Source of the DNA: Rubripirellula sp.
Lineage (GTDB): Bacteria; Planctomycetota; Planctomycetia; Pirellulales; Pirellulaceae
Direction: 5' to 3'
DNA: 59,016 bases
NCBI GenBank assembly: GCA_012270385.1
Contig: JAAXIK010000321.1
Coordinates: 1-59,016 of the forward strand
Position 1 is the stretch's first letter. Each line of letters opens with the position of its first letter. The notes under the pieces were generated by a model, which saw only the letters and a list, made by a program, of their open reading frames with translations, made no database searches and was not told the origin of the DNA. This document shows, one piece after another, positions 9,063 through 19,278 of the stretch. The position numbers and the translations under genes are program-made.

Positions 9063-10172
9063 GTGAGGAAGCCATACCCTTTCAATTTTAGGCTGATTGC
9101 TCTCTCCACTGCAGTGGTCGCAGCAACCACCAGTGGTTGCTCAACGACTGGCGTCAATTGGAGCTCGTTGAATCCCTTTTCGAGCAACGATGCGCCGGAG
9201 GTTAGGGAGTCACCGACGGAACAAGAGACTCGAGTGGTCACTGCCAAATCTCCTTCCTCTGCTGCTGACGAAGTAGAGCAAGCTGGCGGATTCACTGCTT
9301 CAGCCAAGAAAGCTTGGAATTCCACTACGAGTGCGGTGACAGGTGTCTTCACCAAGTCCGAAGAAGAAGCCGCCAGTGAGCCTGAGGTCGTTAATGATCC
9401 ACTAAGTCTTTCGAATCGACCTGATCGAGTGAATGCAGAGGTTTACATTGCAAACGGCCAGCTCTGGGAATCGACAGGGGATTTTGCCAAAGCGATGGAG
9501 AGTTACACACGAGCATTGGAATCCCAGCCTAACCACACTCCCGCGTTAGCTAGCATTGCCAGACTGCATTTCCGTCAGCAGAACTACGGCGAAGCTGCCA
9601 AGTTTTTTCAAACAGCTGCTTCGACCAACCCAGCGGAAGCTGGCTTACAAAATGACTTGGGACTCACTCATAGCAAGCTCGGACAGACCAACCTAGCTGT
9701 TCAACATCTGAACAAAGCATTGGAAATCAGTCCCGGTAATTCTCGGTACGCGAATAATCTCGCCAGCATCTTGTATGACGCCGGGCAGGAGAGTGAAGCT
9801 TTGGAGGTTTTGAGTAATAACAATAAGCCAGCAGTCGCCCACTTCAACATGGCTTATCTTTACTTTCAGTCAGGTAAGTTGGTTCAGGCTCGGAATCACC
9901 TCAGCGAGGTGATGAAATATGAGGTGATGTCAGAGACTGATGTTGCGACACGTCGAGCAGTGGAACGCACGAAAGAGATGCTTGTCGGACTGGATCGCTC
10001 GCAGTCAATGGACTCGGGCGAACGTATTGCAGCCAAGCCTATCAGTCATCAAGTACGGACAGCACGCACCGAGGTGGAAGACCCAACTGCGACCAGCTCC
10101 ACTGCTGCAGGAGGAACTTCAAGCGGGGGTCCATTCTCTCTGCCTCAAGGCTACAAAATCGGCGATCAGTAA
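9063..10172 (+). CDS. TPR-repeat lipoprotein
   Basis: 369 residues. The start is GTG 9063, supported by an AGGAG Shine-Dalgarno at 9050-9054. A lipoprotein-like signal (RLIALSTAVVAATTSGC, Cys about 26) is followed by a low-complexity Ser/Glu/Ala linker to about residue 120. At least four TPR units follow at about 125-300: GQLWESTGDFAKAMESYTRA, ALASIARLHFRQQNYGEAAK, LGLTHSKLGQTNLAVQHLNK, and a fourth with AYLYFQSGKLVQAR. The C-terminal 70 residues are disordered and Ser/Gly-rich. TPRs mediate protein contacts, so an envelope scaffold or assembly factor is likely. The partner is unknown. Confidence 0.86.
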   Translation: MRKPYPFNFRLIALSTAVVAATTSGCSTTGVNWSSLNPFSSNDAPEVRESPTEQETRVVTAKSPSSAADEVEQAGGFTASAKKAWNSTTSAVTGVFTKSEEEAASEPEVVNDPLSLSNRPDRVNAEVYIANGQLWESTGDFAKAMESYTRALESQPNHTPALASIARLHFRQQNYGEAAKFFQTAASTNPAEAGLQNDLGLTHSKLGQTNLAVQHLNKALEISPGNSRYANNLASILYDAGQESEALEVLSNNNKPAVAHFNMAYLYFQSGKLVQARNHLSEVMKYEVMSETDVATRRAVERTKEMLVGLDRSQSMDSGERIAAKPISHQVRTARTEVEDPTATSSTAAGGTSSGGPFSLPQGYKIGDQ

Positions 10173-10263
10173 ACGTAAGAAGTTAACACTGCCCGTCTCT
10201 GGGACGTGATACCACACATCGTGCTGCTAAGGCATCACGGAACGTGAACTGGTGGATGGCGAA

Positions 10264-11064
10264 TCAGTCATCAGTTGGCCTCTGGTCATCAGGAAACGGA
10301 ATCGGCTCCTTACGCAACCACGCTAGCGCATTAGAAGCTGCTTTCTGTTCAGCTTCCTTCTTGTTGGTTCCCCAAGCGCCCGGAAATTGTTGGTCGTTGA
10401 TCACCGCACAGACAAGAAAAATCTTACGATGATCCGGCCCGCAGTCCTTCAACAATTGGTAGATAGGTGTATGTCCGATGTCACGCTGTGCTAACTGTTG
10501 GAGTGAGGATTTGTAGTTACCAGCACCTTGGTTTGCGACTGCATTAGCAACTTCCTCTTTGAGCCATTGCTTTAGAATCGCACGAACCACTTCAATGCCA
10601 CTATCGAGGTAAATGGCTGCAATGATCGATTCGAAGACATCACTTACGAGAGATCTAGGAAAGCTTCGATTTCGAGTTACTCCCCGACCAACGATCAAGC
10701 ATTGATCCAGGCCAAGTTTTCTTGCTACGCGGCCGCACGTTCGCCGACTGACCACCGCTGACTTTATCTTCGTTAGATCCCCCTCGGTATACTCTGGGAA
10801 TTCTTCAAAGAGCCATTCGCAGACCGTCATTCCGAGAATGGAATCACCTAAAAATTCCAATCGTTCATTACTCGCAAGTCGATGGCTTGCCCCTGATGCA
10901 TGGGTCAGGGCTGCACGCAGCAAGGCTTGATCACGAAATTGGTAATGAATTACCTCTTGGCACTTCGCGAGCTTTTCGATCTGATCAGGTGTCAATGGCT
11001 GCCCAGCCAATGAACCTTGAGTGGTGAGTTCTTCGGATTTCACGTGTGACCTGATGGGTGACAA
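10264..11064 (-). CDS. rnc: Ribonuclease III
   Basis: 266 residues. This endonuclease cleaves double-stranded RNA during rRNA maturation and mRNA turnover. The RNase III signature ERLEFLGDSIL is at 67-77, and the second catalytic acidic group is in SDVFESIIAAIYLDSG (141-156). A C-terminal double-stranded RNA-binding domain spans about 183-255, with the terminal GTNKKEAEQKAASNAL helix. The frame starts with TTG at 11064; GTG 11043 is an alternative, and the first 25 residues look dispensable. It lies alone on this strand between the TPR gene (convergent) and the alkaline phosphatase gene. The 236-base upstream region holds an imperfect hairpin (arms 11121-11126 and 11140-11145). Confidence 0.95.
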   Translation of the reverse strand: MSPIRSHVKSEELTTQGSLAGQPLTPDQIEKLAKCQEVIHYQFRDQALLRAALTHASGASHRLASNERLEFLGDSILGMTVCEWLFEEFPEYTEGDLTKIKSAVVSRRTCGRVARKLGLDQCLIVGRGVTRNRSFPRSLVSDVFESIIAAIYLDSGIEVVRAILKQWLKEEVANAVANQGAGNYKSSLQQLAQRDIGHTPIYQLLKDCGPDHRKIFLVCAVINDQQFPGAWGTNKKEAEQKAASNALAWLRKEPIPFPDDQRPTDD

Positions 11065-11300
11065 GTACCACCTAAGCCAATGGCGCAGAATGGTTTTGTG
11101 TTGATCAACGGGTTGGGTATCCCTCAGTTCTTGTATGGTTGAGGGGGTGTCACACGCCGGTGGTCGGGCATGGTTGTACTTTGATAAGCACTCGAATGGT
11201 TCCCGAACTCCGGTGGATGACCGAATAAAAGTGTAACCGCGCCGTTCAGATTTCGCCAGATTGGGTATTCATTCGATTTTCCAATCGTTACTTCACTGGT

Positions 11301-12965
11301 TTAGGGATGACTAGCCTCAGCGATTGCCTGAGGTTGACGATTCACGAAGAAATGCCCGTGATCTGAAGTGACGATGATGGCGGTATGTTCCCAGACTTGG
11401 TTCTTGTCAGCCCAATTCATGACTACATCGAATGCAGCTTCGCCGCTTAGAACTGCGCCGATACTACTGTCAATATTGTTGGCATGATTGGCCCAGTCTA
11501 CATCCCCGGCCTCGATCATCAGCCAAAATTTCCCCTTGTCAGCGGCTAGATAATCCAGGGCTGACTCAGTCATTTGAGCAAGCGTTGGGTTTTCTATTAA
11601 GTCTTGATCAGAATACTCTTCTCTTCCTTTGAGATCATCGGCTGGATTGTATTGTCCGTCAGCAGTTTGATAGGGCAGATGACCGTCATATTGCGTTCCG
11701 AAAAATCCCAAAACACGTTTGTTCTCGGAGACAGCTTTCTGTGTAGCTTCTTTTAATGCCTCGTGACCGGATCGGTTCGTTTGGCGGGTGGCAACAACAT
11801 ACTGTCCTCCATGGTCCACATTGACTTTTTCCATGTCTGATTCATGGAGGTAGCGATTTCCAACAAGATAATTATTACCTTGCCCTGGATCCTTTTGACG
11901 AGCCGGACTCCACCCACCTCCCATTACCACATCCAGCCCTCGTAAGGGTTGATCTCGATGAGAAACTGAGGGAAGTCCAAGCATATCTCGAGAGATATCT
12001 TGATAGTCTTTTCTGGTGACATTATTTGCGTATGCTGCCGCGGGGGTAGCATGCGAGATGGGGACGCTTGTAACGATCCCCGTTTTGAAAGATTTTAATT
12101 CGAGTTGGCGAGCGATTGGTAAAACTTGTTCACCATCCGCAGTGTAATTAATGGATCCGTTATAGGTTTTTATTCCCGCTGTCATACTTGACGCTGATGA
12201 CGCAGAATCCGTTACGGTATGGGGTTGCTCACGGTCCTTCCCAATTAAGTAATTGGTAGTGGTGGGTTCCGACCAAGGTGCATGACCTCCGCGTCTGGGG
12301 TTATATCCACCGGTAGCCAATGTATTTCCGGTATGAACGGTCTGGGCGTTCACATCAAATTTGGCTGACCCAAGTAGCGAGCTAGTGCATACCAGAGCGT
12401 AGTCCGTTGCAACCCGGTAATCCTCAAGGAAGTGAAGTCCAATGCCTCGACCACTATCGTACGGCACTTTCCCTTGTTTATAGGTGGCAGCAGCTCGTGT
12501 GGTTTGCCAATCCATACCATCAAACACAAATAAGATGATGTGCCGGTATCCCTCATCCACTGCTTGTTGTTGGAGCCGATAAATATCAGTCTGGTCGTAA
12601 TAATTGGCGTGAGGATTCAGTGTCTCGGTGGGAACACTGCCGTAAAGCGCTTTGATCTGCTCCTCATCTCGATACTTACTGCCCTCCTCTCGCCATTGAT
12701 TGAGCGTGATGCCGAATGTGTAGACTGGAATGAGGCGATTAGAATGTTGATCCCATTGGTGATAGACATTCGGTTGAAAACCCCAATGGCCCCAGCTCGC
12801 ATATTTTTCGTTGGATGCTTTGGTCTGCATCTCATTTAAACGGTCAGCCACCCGGCCCGTTTCTTGATTTAATCTCGGAGTGGATTGGCTCTGAAGTTCT
12901 GAAGGAGTAGGAAATACGAGCAGACTCAGGAAGAGAAAAAACAGGTGGATATGCTTCAAATTCAT
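11301..12965 (-). CDS. Alkaline phosphatase (PhoA superfamily), secreted
   Basis: 554 residues with a cleavable signal peptide (HIHLFFLFLSLLVFPTPSEL). It hydrolyses phosphate monoesters outside the cytoplasm. Seen: the first metal aspartate in FVFDGMDW, the nucleophile region VTDSASSASSMTAGIKTYNG, the EAGDVDWANHANN metal-binding block and the TSDHGH pair near the C terminus. All four catalytic blocks are present, so it should be active. The large insert with many aromatic residues at about 60-140 is seen in planctomycete homologues. A PQQ propeller gene lies 84 bases upstream on the same strand and may share its transcript. I did not recognise a Pho-box. Confidence 0.92.
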   Translation of the reverse strand: MNLKHIHLFFLFLSLLVFPTPSELQSQSTPRLNQETGRVADRLNEMQTKASNEKYASWGHWGFQPNVYHQWDQHSNRLIPVYTFGITLNQWREEGSKYRDEEQIKALYGSVPTETLNPHANYYDQTDIYRLQQQAVDEGYRHIILFVFDGMDWQTTRAAATYKQGKVPYDSGRGIGLHFLEDYRVATDYALVCTSSLLGSAKFDVNAQTVHTGNTLATGGYNPRRGGHAPWSEPTTTNYLIGKDREQPHTVTDSASSASSMTAGIKTYNGSINYTADGEQVLPIARQLELKSFKTGIVTSVPISHATPAAAYANNVTRKDYQDISRDMLGLPSVSHRDQPLRGLDVVMGGGWSPARQKDPGQGNNYLVGNRYLHESDMEKVNVDHGGQYVVATRQTNRSGHEALKEATQKAVSENKRVLGFFGTQYDGHLPYQTADGQYNPADDLKGREEYSDQDLIENPTLAQMTESALDYLAADKGKFWLMIEAGDVDWANHANNIDSSIGAVLSGEAAFDVVMNWADKNQVWEHTAIIVTSDHGHFFVNRQPQAIAEASHP

Positions 12966-13049
12966 CAGGAAACCGTGTCTTTAAAAAGACGCTCAAGAAG
13001 AAAAAACTAGGTAAGTGAGGTGGTGAGATAGAATCGGATTTGTGAAATC

Positions 13050-14426
13050 TTACTTCTCGTTCAATGGGTTTTGTGGCGCGATTCGTCCGGCTGCCACAAG
13101 GTACTCTTTTCGATCACCTCCATATCCGATGCCGGTTCGAAAATAGAGCCGATCTTCAATGGCGACTGGCGTTGCAAAGATGGACTGTCCGCTAGGGTTA
13201 GTGGCCACTAAGTCGAATCTTTCTGGCGATGCCGCAATCACGTAGCCCGTTCCTGATTGTGTTGCGATATATATTTTGTCGTTAACGAGCAATGGAGACG
13301 CGCTGATTCCGCCACCAAATAGTCGTTGTTTCCACATGGAGACTCCATCAAGTGTCCGCCAGCAATGAGCAACTCCATTATCAGCGACTGCAAACACATA
13401 GTTTTTGATCGTAAGGAGAGATTGCTCGTAGCACATCGTATTATTTTCCCAAAGTTTTGAGGCCCTGCCATCACCGCTTACGCACCATGTTCCCGCGATT
13501 GGATTGCCACCGCTGAATAGGATTCGCCTGTCATCCCATGCGACGGTTCCACAGATTGCTTCTGTGCCAACGTCAGCACTCCAGCGGACCGTTCCTTTCA
13601 GTGGATCGTAGGAGACTAACTTGTCTCCTCCAGCAAGTAACAACTGTCGCTGACCTGCGATGGAGGCAACCACGGGTGTCGCAAAATTCAGATTGATAGG
13701 CCTCGGCAAGCTCCATACTTTTTCGCCGTTATGGAGTGCGAGTGCGTAGATTCCACTCTCTCGTCCGTCATACTCAGCCGCAACAATCAGAAGATCTTCC
13801 TCGATGACGGGACTAGCTCCGTATCCGAATTGAAAGGCGTCAGGTTGATAATTGCTTACCTTTTTTTTCCACAGAACCTGCCCGTCGAATGTTAGTGCTG
13901 TTGCCCAGATCGCATCATCACTGTGGAAGCAGACAAAAAGATGGTTTCCATCCGAGGCAGGTGTGGGTGATGCGTGAGAATTATTTGGGTGAATCCTGCG
14001 AGGAAGAGTGCCTTGGTGAATTGTCCATTGATCAATTAGTTTTCCACTCTCTTTCTCCAACTTGATGACGGATTGAGTTCCATCTTCGATTTCTGAAGTG
14101 GTGAGAAAAATCCAGTCATCAACAAAAATGGGAGTGGAGTGACCACGTCCGGGAATGGCGGTTCGCCATGCGATGTTATGTCCAGTTTTTAAATCCCATG
14201 AAACAGGGGCATCGGTATTCGGTAATGCATGATTATCACCTGCTGGCCCTCTCCATGTCTTCCATTCTTCACACCTAACTTTTTGGCTTAAGCAGATCGA
14301 GAGAACCAAAGGTGCAAACGACAAGGTAATCCACTTTAGACGGTTCTGAGCACGGCAATCATCGGTTTGTTTCACACCGATTGCCGGCACAAAGAAGGCA
14401 TGGTCCTTGATTAGCGATCGCTTCAT
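13050..14426 (-). CDS. Secreted PQQ-like beta-propeller protein
   Basis: 458 residues from ATG 14426. After a hydrophobic export segment (about 30-50), the mature protein begins with WKTWRGPAGDNHALP, the usual opening of planctomycete outer-membrane PQQ propellers. Repeated blades follow, each with a Trp-docking strand such as KLIDQWTIHQG, QVLWKKKVSN, GEKVWSLPRP and GTVRWSADVG. No quinoprotein dehydrogenase active-site set (Asp/Asn with vicinal Cys) is visible, so a binding or scaffold role is more likely than catalysis. It precedes the alkaline phosphatase gene on the same strand. It resembles the propeller gene at 34148 in domain order, but the sequences differ. Confidence 0.88.
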   Translation of the reverse strand: MKRSLIKDHAFFVPAIGVKQTDDCRAQNRLKWITLSFAPLVLSICLSQKVRCEEWKTWRGPAGDNHALPNTDAPVSWDLKTGHNIAWRTAIPGRGHSTPIFVDDWIFLTTSEIEDGTQSVIKLEKESGKLIDQWTIHQGTLPRRIHPNNSHASPTPASDGNHLFVCFHSDDAIWATALTFDGQVLWKKKVSNYQPDAFQFGYGASPVIEEDLLIVAAEYDGRESGIYALALHNGEKVWSLPRPINLNFATPVVASIAGQRQLLLAGGDKLVSYDPLKGTVRWSADVGTEAICGTVAWDDRRILFSGGNPIAGTWCVSGDGRASKLWENNTMCYEQSLLTIKNYVFAVADNGVAHCWRTLDGVSMWKQRLFGGGISASPLLVNDKIYIATQSGTGYVIAASPERFDLVATNPSGQSIFATPVAIEDRLYFRTGIGYGGDRKEYLVAAGRIAPQNPLNEK

Positions 14427-14682
14427 GAATAATGAATACAAGAATTAGTCTGTCGGAATGTAATGATTGACACACTAGGTGGTTATTGAATCACCGGATG
14501 TCATAATCCGAGGGTAACAAAAACAATGATGTTGAATAGCCATCTGGCTGAAAACAAGAATGACAAAACCTTTTTATGTGATGGAATTTGCCAGATTTCC
14601 GCCAATCTACTTTCTTCTCGACCCAGAATTTACCATCATAGCCGGTGCTGATTTTACGTTTGTCCTCGGTCGGAGTTATGAG

Positions 14683-15684
14683 ATGCGTAGTGGAGTGGTT
14701 GGCGTCGGATTCATGAGCTGGATTCATTATCTCGCTTATCAACGTAGTCAGTGTGCCGAGATGACTGCATTTTGTAGTCGGGATCCCAAGAAACGGTCTG
14801 GGGATTGGACTGGGATTCAAGGTAATTTCGGTCCACCGGGTGAACAAATTGAGATGACGGGCGTGACGGGATTTGAATCCCTGGAAGAGATGCTGGAAGA
14901 TGACTCCATTGATTTGATTGATATCTGTCTTCCACCCAGCTTGCACCCCGAAGCAATTCGAAGTTCTCTGAAGGCTGGCAAGCATGTTTTATGTGAGAAA
15001 CCATTAGCACTCGATGCGGAGACGGCGCAGGCGTTAGCCGATGAGGCGGAGCCGGGTCAGCTCATGGTTGCACATATTTTACCTCTGATGCCCGAGTTCA
15101 AGATTCTAGTGGACGCGAAGAATGATCAGCGATGGGGACAGCCGGTATCAGGTCGATTTAAGCGAACGATTGGTCCCCCAGATTGGATTCCTGATTTTTA
15201 CAATCGGGATAGCGTTGGAGGACCTTTGATTGACTTGCACGTACACGATGCTCACCTGATTCGATTATTGTTCGGTATGCCGACGGAGGCACACACCGTC
15301 AGCAGAAAAAAAGAGGGTGAGCCAATGTTTTATGAGTCCATCTTTGAGTTTGAGGATTCTGAGTTGGCAGTTTCCGCTGGCGGCGGAGTGATTACTTCTC
15401 CTGCTCGACCTTTTACACATGGTTATGAAGTCAGTTTCGAACAAGCGACGGTGCAGTTTGAATTTGCTGGCTATGCCGACGGCTCGAGTTCGTGCATTCC
15501 TGTAACCATTCTCCATGCTGACGGGACAATCGAAAAACCGGATCTGGGTGATGGAGATCCGGTGAGTGCATTTCTTCAGGAAGTGGATGAGGTGGCTCGT
15601 TGTATTCGAGATGGAGTTGTTTCCCCAATTTTAGATGCTGGGTTGGCCGTGGATGCCTTACGTATCTGTGAAATGCAGATGTAG
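14683..15684 (+). CDS. Gfo/Idh/MocA-family NAD(P)-dependent oxidoreductase
   Basis: 333 residues. The N-terminal Rossmann fold has the dinucleotide loop in GVVGVGFMSW (family GxGxxG; the third Gly is replaced). IDICLPPSLHPEA and the hallmark CEKPLALD follow. The C-terminal domain contains DLHVHDAHLIRLLFG, typical of the substrate-binding half. Such enzymes oxidise or reduce sugars, inositols and similar alcohols; the substrate here is not decided by sequence. The start is ATG 14683 with GGAG about 8 bases upstream; the 41 residues available upstream in frame look non-coding. The C terminus ends earlier than in many relatives. The gene is divergent from the PQQ propeller gene. Confidence 0.92.
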   Translation: MRSGVVGVGFMSWIHYLAYQRSQCAEMTAFCSRDPKKRSGDWTGIQGNFGPPGEQIEMTGVTGFESLEEMLEDDSIDLIDICLPPSLHPEAIRSSLKAGKHVLCEKPLALDAETAQALADEAEPGQLMVAHILPLMPEFKILVDAKNDQRWGQPVSGRFKRTIGPPDWIPDFYNRDSVGGPLIDLHVHDAHLIRLLFGMPTEAHTVSRKKEGEPMFYESIFEFEDSELAVSAGGGVITSPARPFTHGYEVSFEQATVQFEFAGYADGSSSCIPVTILHADGTIEKPDLGDGDPVSAFLQEVDEVARCIRDGVVSPILDAGLAVDALRICEMQM

Positions 15685-15744
15685 ATTGGGCAAGTCAGTT
15701 GAAACGATTTTTCTACAGTGATCCCTTACTGGCAAACTGCGTGA

Positions 15745-18700
15745 TCAATTACCGAAGAGCTTATTGAGACCTCGATTGATTTGGTCTTCAAGAAAGCTCT
15801 CCGCATCATTCTGAATTGCTTGTACACCAAGCTGTGTGAGGATGGATTGCAGATTTGCTGTGTCGAGCGTTGGGCGATCAAGTGTTCCGATGATAGGTAA
15901 TTGGAGTGTCTGTCCAGCGAGTCTTTGTAAATCGCTTCCTAGCCATTTGGGATCTAAGGGTATCATGGCAGTGAGGTACAGCTGACCGTCAAAGGTAACT
16001 TGACCTGTCGTGATTAACTGTGCGCGATCGAGGCTTGCTTGCAACCGCTCGTGTGCTACGACTCGGTTAGCGATGGCAAATCCCACCGTTTGTGTCGGCA
16101 GTTCTATCAACGTACTCGGTTTGTCCGATCGAGTGATCGCAGACGGATCCATTCGAATGGCTTTAACGGTTTCAATAGTTCGAATGAGCTGATTGGTTAA
16201 GGGTCCTGCAATAAGCTTGACGGAGTCAAGATTCATGCTTCCGCGAATTTTTGTCTTCGATGAATCGACAAGGTTGATTCGTGCTTCATCAAATTTGATA
16301 CCGACGAGTCCCTCAATTTTTGTCGCATCAGCGAGGAGCGGTGTGATGAATCTTAACCACTGCTTAGACATTTCAGGAGTGATCTCAATTTCTTCACCAA
16401 GGACACCGGGTTCCAATTGGATCCACGTTTCATTTTCCAACTGGTGAAGGGATCCAGCGAGTACTAGCGTTCCCCCTCCGACGGGTAATCGGGATTTCTT
16501 GATGGAGATGGCATTGGGGGAAACAAGCAGTGGTATCGTTGTTCCAGCAATCGACATGCCAGCCACTTCAGCTGAATCCCATCCTATGTCCGTCGAGATA
16601 CTGAAATCAATTAGCCCGTCATCAGACAAAGAAGCTTCCAATTGAATATTCGATTGATGATCGCCAGTCACCTGAAACACTATGGGAATTAGAGGCTGAA
16701 TTTTTGAAGACAATTCAGTGATGTCCCAATCGCTGCTCCCAGTTAAAGACAGGGTTTGGATGGGCTCGGTGCTGGTGCATGTCCCATGAACACTTGTTTG
16801 AATCCAGTCTGTGACAAAATCGATCTGATCAATGATGAGCTCATCTTTATGATGATCGCGATGCAATACAGCTTGAGCGCTTACGGAGGGTTCAGTCCAT
16901 AAACTATACATGTCTTGATTTTCATTGACCGATTTCAGAATCTCATTTCTACCTGCAATGAGATCTCGATCCCTCGTTAAATGCGGTATCGCAAGATTGT
17001 CAATCTGTAAGTCAACTTCGTATTGTGAAAAATCTTCCGTGTGTTTCACAAAGAGTGATCCTTGTGCGTCACCGCTTAGGCCCTTTGGCATACCGCCAAG
17101 GATACTCACTTTTCCTTGCGATGGTTGCCTTATCTGGTTTAGCTCGCTTTGGTCAAGTGGGTTTGAGTAATCGGAGAAGCTATCAGATAGTCGATCGAGC
17201 AGGGTACGCCACTGCAATTCATATTCAGTTTTCAGCGCATCGTGTTTACCCTTCGCTCGCAATGAGACACTGTGACTTGATAAAGTGAAGTCGTGAACTA
17301 GCCAGTGATGGTCGTTCCAATCGTAACTCCCTGAAAGCTCCAATTGGACTAAGTCTTCTCGGAAGCCGGAGTCGGCAACGCGTGTCTGAAAATCAAAGAT
17401 TTCAGCAAATGATTCCGTTATGAATATTTCTGAGTCTGTGATTACAGATTTGCCACTTGCTTGGTAATTTCCTTCCAACGGATTCTTAAGATCGAGAGCA
17501 CCCTTTAAACTGTCCAAGAGCGAAAGTTCGCCTTTACTCGACCAATTCAGATAAATGTTTGGAGGCTCATTGAGATTTGGGATGGGTTCTGCCAACTGGC
17601 AATGAACAACGGTCTGATCGCAATCCAGGGTTAGGTCAAGTTTCGAGAGACTCTTTAGCTTTGCGCTATCCAAGGCACCCGTTGCGGAGACTCTGCCCAC
17701 CACCTTTGTCAATTCTTGATTTCGAACGATTGTCCCGGGCGCGGAAAGATCATTGGCTTGAAACGATCCATCGAGCAGCCATTGGCCTTCATTGGATGCA
17801 TGCCAGGTGATATCCCCGGTTGTGTCCCCTGAGATCATCCAATCATCCAAATCAAGAAGTGGCGATAGATATTGGGTGAGATCCTCAAGGTCCATCTGGA
17901 ACCTTAGGCTACCCTCCTGTGCATCTCCCTTGCCGCTGGCCGATCCGAACTTACTTTTCCAGTCGAACTGTTCGGCACGGATGGTTTCATTCTCACGTAC
18001 AAACTTTGCGTTGACCGTGTTCGGAGCAACTGAGAAATTCTCACCAGAGCTTGTGATGGCTGTCATTTCATCAACCATTAATTCAACGCTAGTCACCCAC
18101 TGCTGTCCAGCTTTTCCTGACTTGAGTTTTCCGTGCACGCGACCGGTTTTAAGTTGGGTTCCCTCTTTTACTGGTAAAAGGTGGGGTAGCGATTGCGTCA
18201 ATGCAGGCAGGTTGATGTCGATGGTCACAGACCCATCAAAAGGGTCGATAAGTTGATCATTTGGTGAGAAAAAGTCTGATAGCGGGCTGGAGAGAGAAAA
18301 TCGTCCTTCCATGGAAGCTTGACCGATATCTGTAGCAAGGGAGAGGTTTTCGCTTTGGAAGATTTCATCAGTCCAGGTCGCGAAGCCATTGACTACTGCA
18401 AGCTGCTGTGTCCACTCTCTTTCTGTGTTGTCACGAATCGTAACGTCTCGCAACTGAACCTCGGAAAAACGGATCTCCGTCTCTTGGTTAGCGTTACATC
18501 TAATGTCCACGTTACCTGTTGCATCGCCGTTGACAAAATCTGAATTGCTTATCTCTGCGTTCGGCAGAATGAAGCTTGTAAGCTCGATGGCGGTGAGGGG
18601 TAAAGAGTCAAGCTCGAGAGCTACATTCCATTCAGCTTCTTTCTCCTTTGAGTCCGAATCTTCACCTATTGTTTTAAAGCGATAGTCGGTTTCACATGTC

Positions 18701-19278
18701 AGTGAGCCGTTCCTCTTTCGTAGATCTGTGAACACTCCATCAATCTTTGCTTCGCAGTGTGATGAGTCGAGTCCAATGATCAGATTCGCTTTATCTAGTC
18801 GCCACGGTTTACCCGTATCGGTTTCAACCAGCCACGCAGAAGCATTTTCGACGTTGATCTGGTAAATGCCCATACTCTCGCCATTTGGATCCGCCTGAAG
18901 GGATTGAATTTCATTCCAAAGAGGGATCACGCCTTTCTCAAGCGGCGAGCGAAGTTCAACGTCTCTTGCATACAGTTGCAATCCATCCTCCGGTTTCGCG
19001 GTTAACCACTCCAACAAGGAAAGGTCACAACGAAGAACGCCTACGCGCAAGGAAGCATCTTTGGCCGCGGTTAAGGACAAACCTTTGAGTGTAGCTTCCG
19101 TAACCCACCCCACTTGGATGGATTCGGCTTCTAGGATGCAGCGATGATTGGAGAGCGAACTTGAAAGGAGGTTTGTTGCCAAGCCACTTTTAGATAGGAG
19201 CGTGGGTGTCGCCAAGAGAACAGAGATGAGTGCACCGAGCATCATTAACGCGATCACACGTTTTGGCAGTAACCGCAT
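15745..19278 (-). CDS. Very large AsmA/TamB-like membrane-anchored protein
   Basis: 1,177 residues from the ATG at 19278, with one N-terminal membrane anchor (RVIALMMLGALISVLLATPT). The VGWVTEATLKGLSL segment is the typical opening of AsmA-like proteins. Beta-strand-rich sequence fills most of the length, and the end carries a QLPIIGTLDRPTL motif with a short amphipathic tail. AsmA-like proteins span the periplasm and are thought to move lipids between membranes. The frame continues upstream to 19440 (54 more residues), but that extension is unlike an export signal. The gene converges with the Gfo/Idh/MocA gene (60-base gap) and is divergent from rpe. No other envelope gene is adjacent. Confidence 0.8.
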   Translation of the reverse strand: MRLLPKRVIALMMLGALISVLLATPTLLSKSGLATNLLSSSLSNHRCILEAESIQVGWVTEATLKGLSLTAAKDASLRVGVLRCDLSLLEWLTAKPEDGLQLYARDVELRSPLEKGVIPLWNEIQSLQADPNGESMGIYQINVENASAWLVETDTGKPWRLDKANLIIGLDSSHCEAKIDGVFTDLRKRNGSLTCETDYRFKTIGEDSDSKEKEAEWNVALELDSLPLTAIELTSFILPNAEISNSDFVNGDATGNVDIRCNANQETEIRFSEVQLRDVTIRDNTEREWTQQLAVVNGFATWTDEIFQSENLSLATDIGQASMEGRFSLSSPLSDFFSPNDQLIDPFDGSVTIDINLPALTQSLPHLLPVKEGTQLKTGRVHGKLKSGKAGQQWVTSVELMVDEMTAITSSGENFSVAPNTVNAKFVRENETIRAEQFDWKSKFGSASGKGDAQEGSLRFQMDLEDLTQYLSPLLDLDDWMISGDTTGDITWHASNEGQWLLDGSFQANDLSAPGTIVRNQELTKVVGRVSATGALDSAKLKSLSKLDLTLDCDQTVVHCQLAEPIPNLNEPPNIYLNWSSKGELSLLDSLKGALDLKNPLEGNYQASGKSVITDSEIFITESFAEIFDFQTRVADSGFREDLVQLELSGSYDWNDHHWLVHDFTLSSHSVSLRAKGKHDALKTEYELQWRTLLDRLSDSFSDYSNPLDQSELNQIRQPSQGKVSILGGMPKGLSGDAQGSLFVKHTEDFSQYEVDLQIDNLAIPHLTRDRDLIAGRNEILKSVNENQDMYSLWTEPSVSAQAVLHRDHHKDELIIDQIDFVTDWIQTSVHGTCTSTEPIQTLSLTGSSDWDITELSSKIQPLIPIVFQVTGDHQSNIQLEASLSDDGLIDFSISTDIGWDSAEVAGMSIAGTTIPLLVSPNAISIKKSRLPVGGGTLVLAGSLHQLENETWIQLEPGVLGEEIEITPEMSKQWLRFITPLLADATKIEGLVGIKFDEARINLVDSSKTKIRGSMNLDSVKLIAGPLTNQLIRTIETVKAIRMDPSAITRSDKPSTLIELPTQTVGFAIANRVVAHERLQASLDRAQLITTGQVTFDGQLYLTAMIPLDPKWLGSDLQRLAGQTLQLPIIGTLDRPTLDTANLQSILTQLGVQAIQNDAESFLEDQINRGLNKLFGN

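Noticed and set aside
11121-11145. Hairpin CCCTCA/TGAGGG upstream of rnc as a regulatory element
   Set aside because: A six-base stem with a 13-base loop is expected by chance; it might be an RNase III autoregulation site, but nothing in the sequence supports that.
14491-14985. 164-residue minus-strand open frame overlapping the Gfo/Idh/MocA gene
   Set aside because: It is antisense to clear dinucleotide-binding motifs and has no family resemblance or ribosome-binding site.
15660-15740. Possible frameshift at the end of the Gfo/Idh/MocA gene
   Set aside because: The protein ends a little early compared with relatives, but the other frames do not restore a convincing family C terminus, so natural length variation is as likely.
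17792-18256. Plus-strand open frames inside the AsmA-like gene
   Set aside because: Several long antisense frames occur there, as expected from codon bias of a 3.5-kb gene; none has a recognisable motif.
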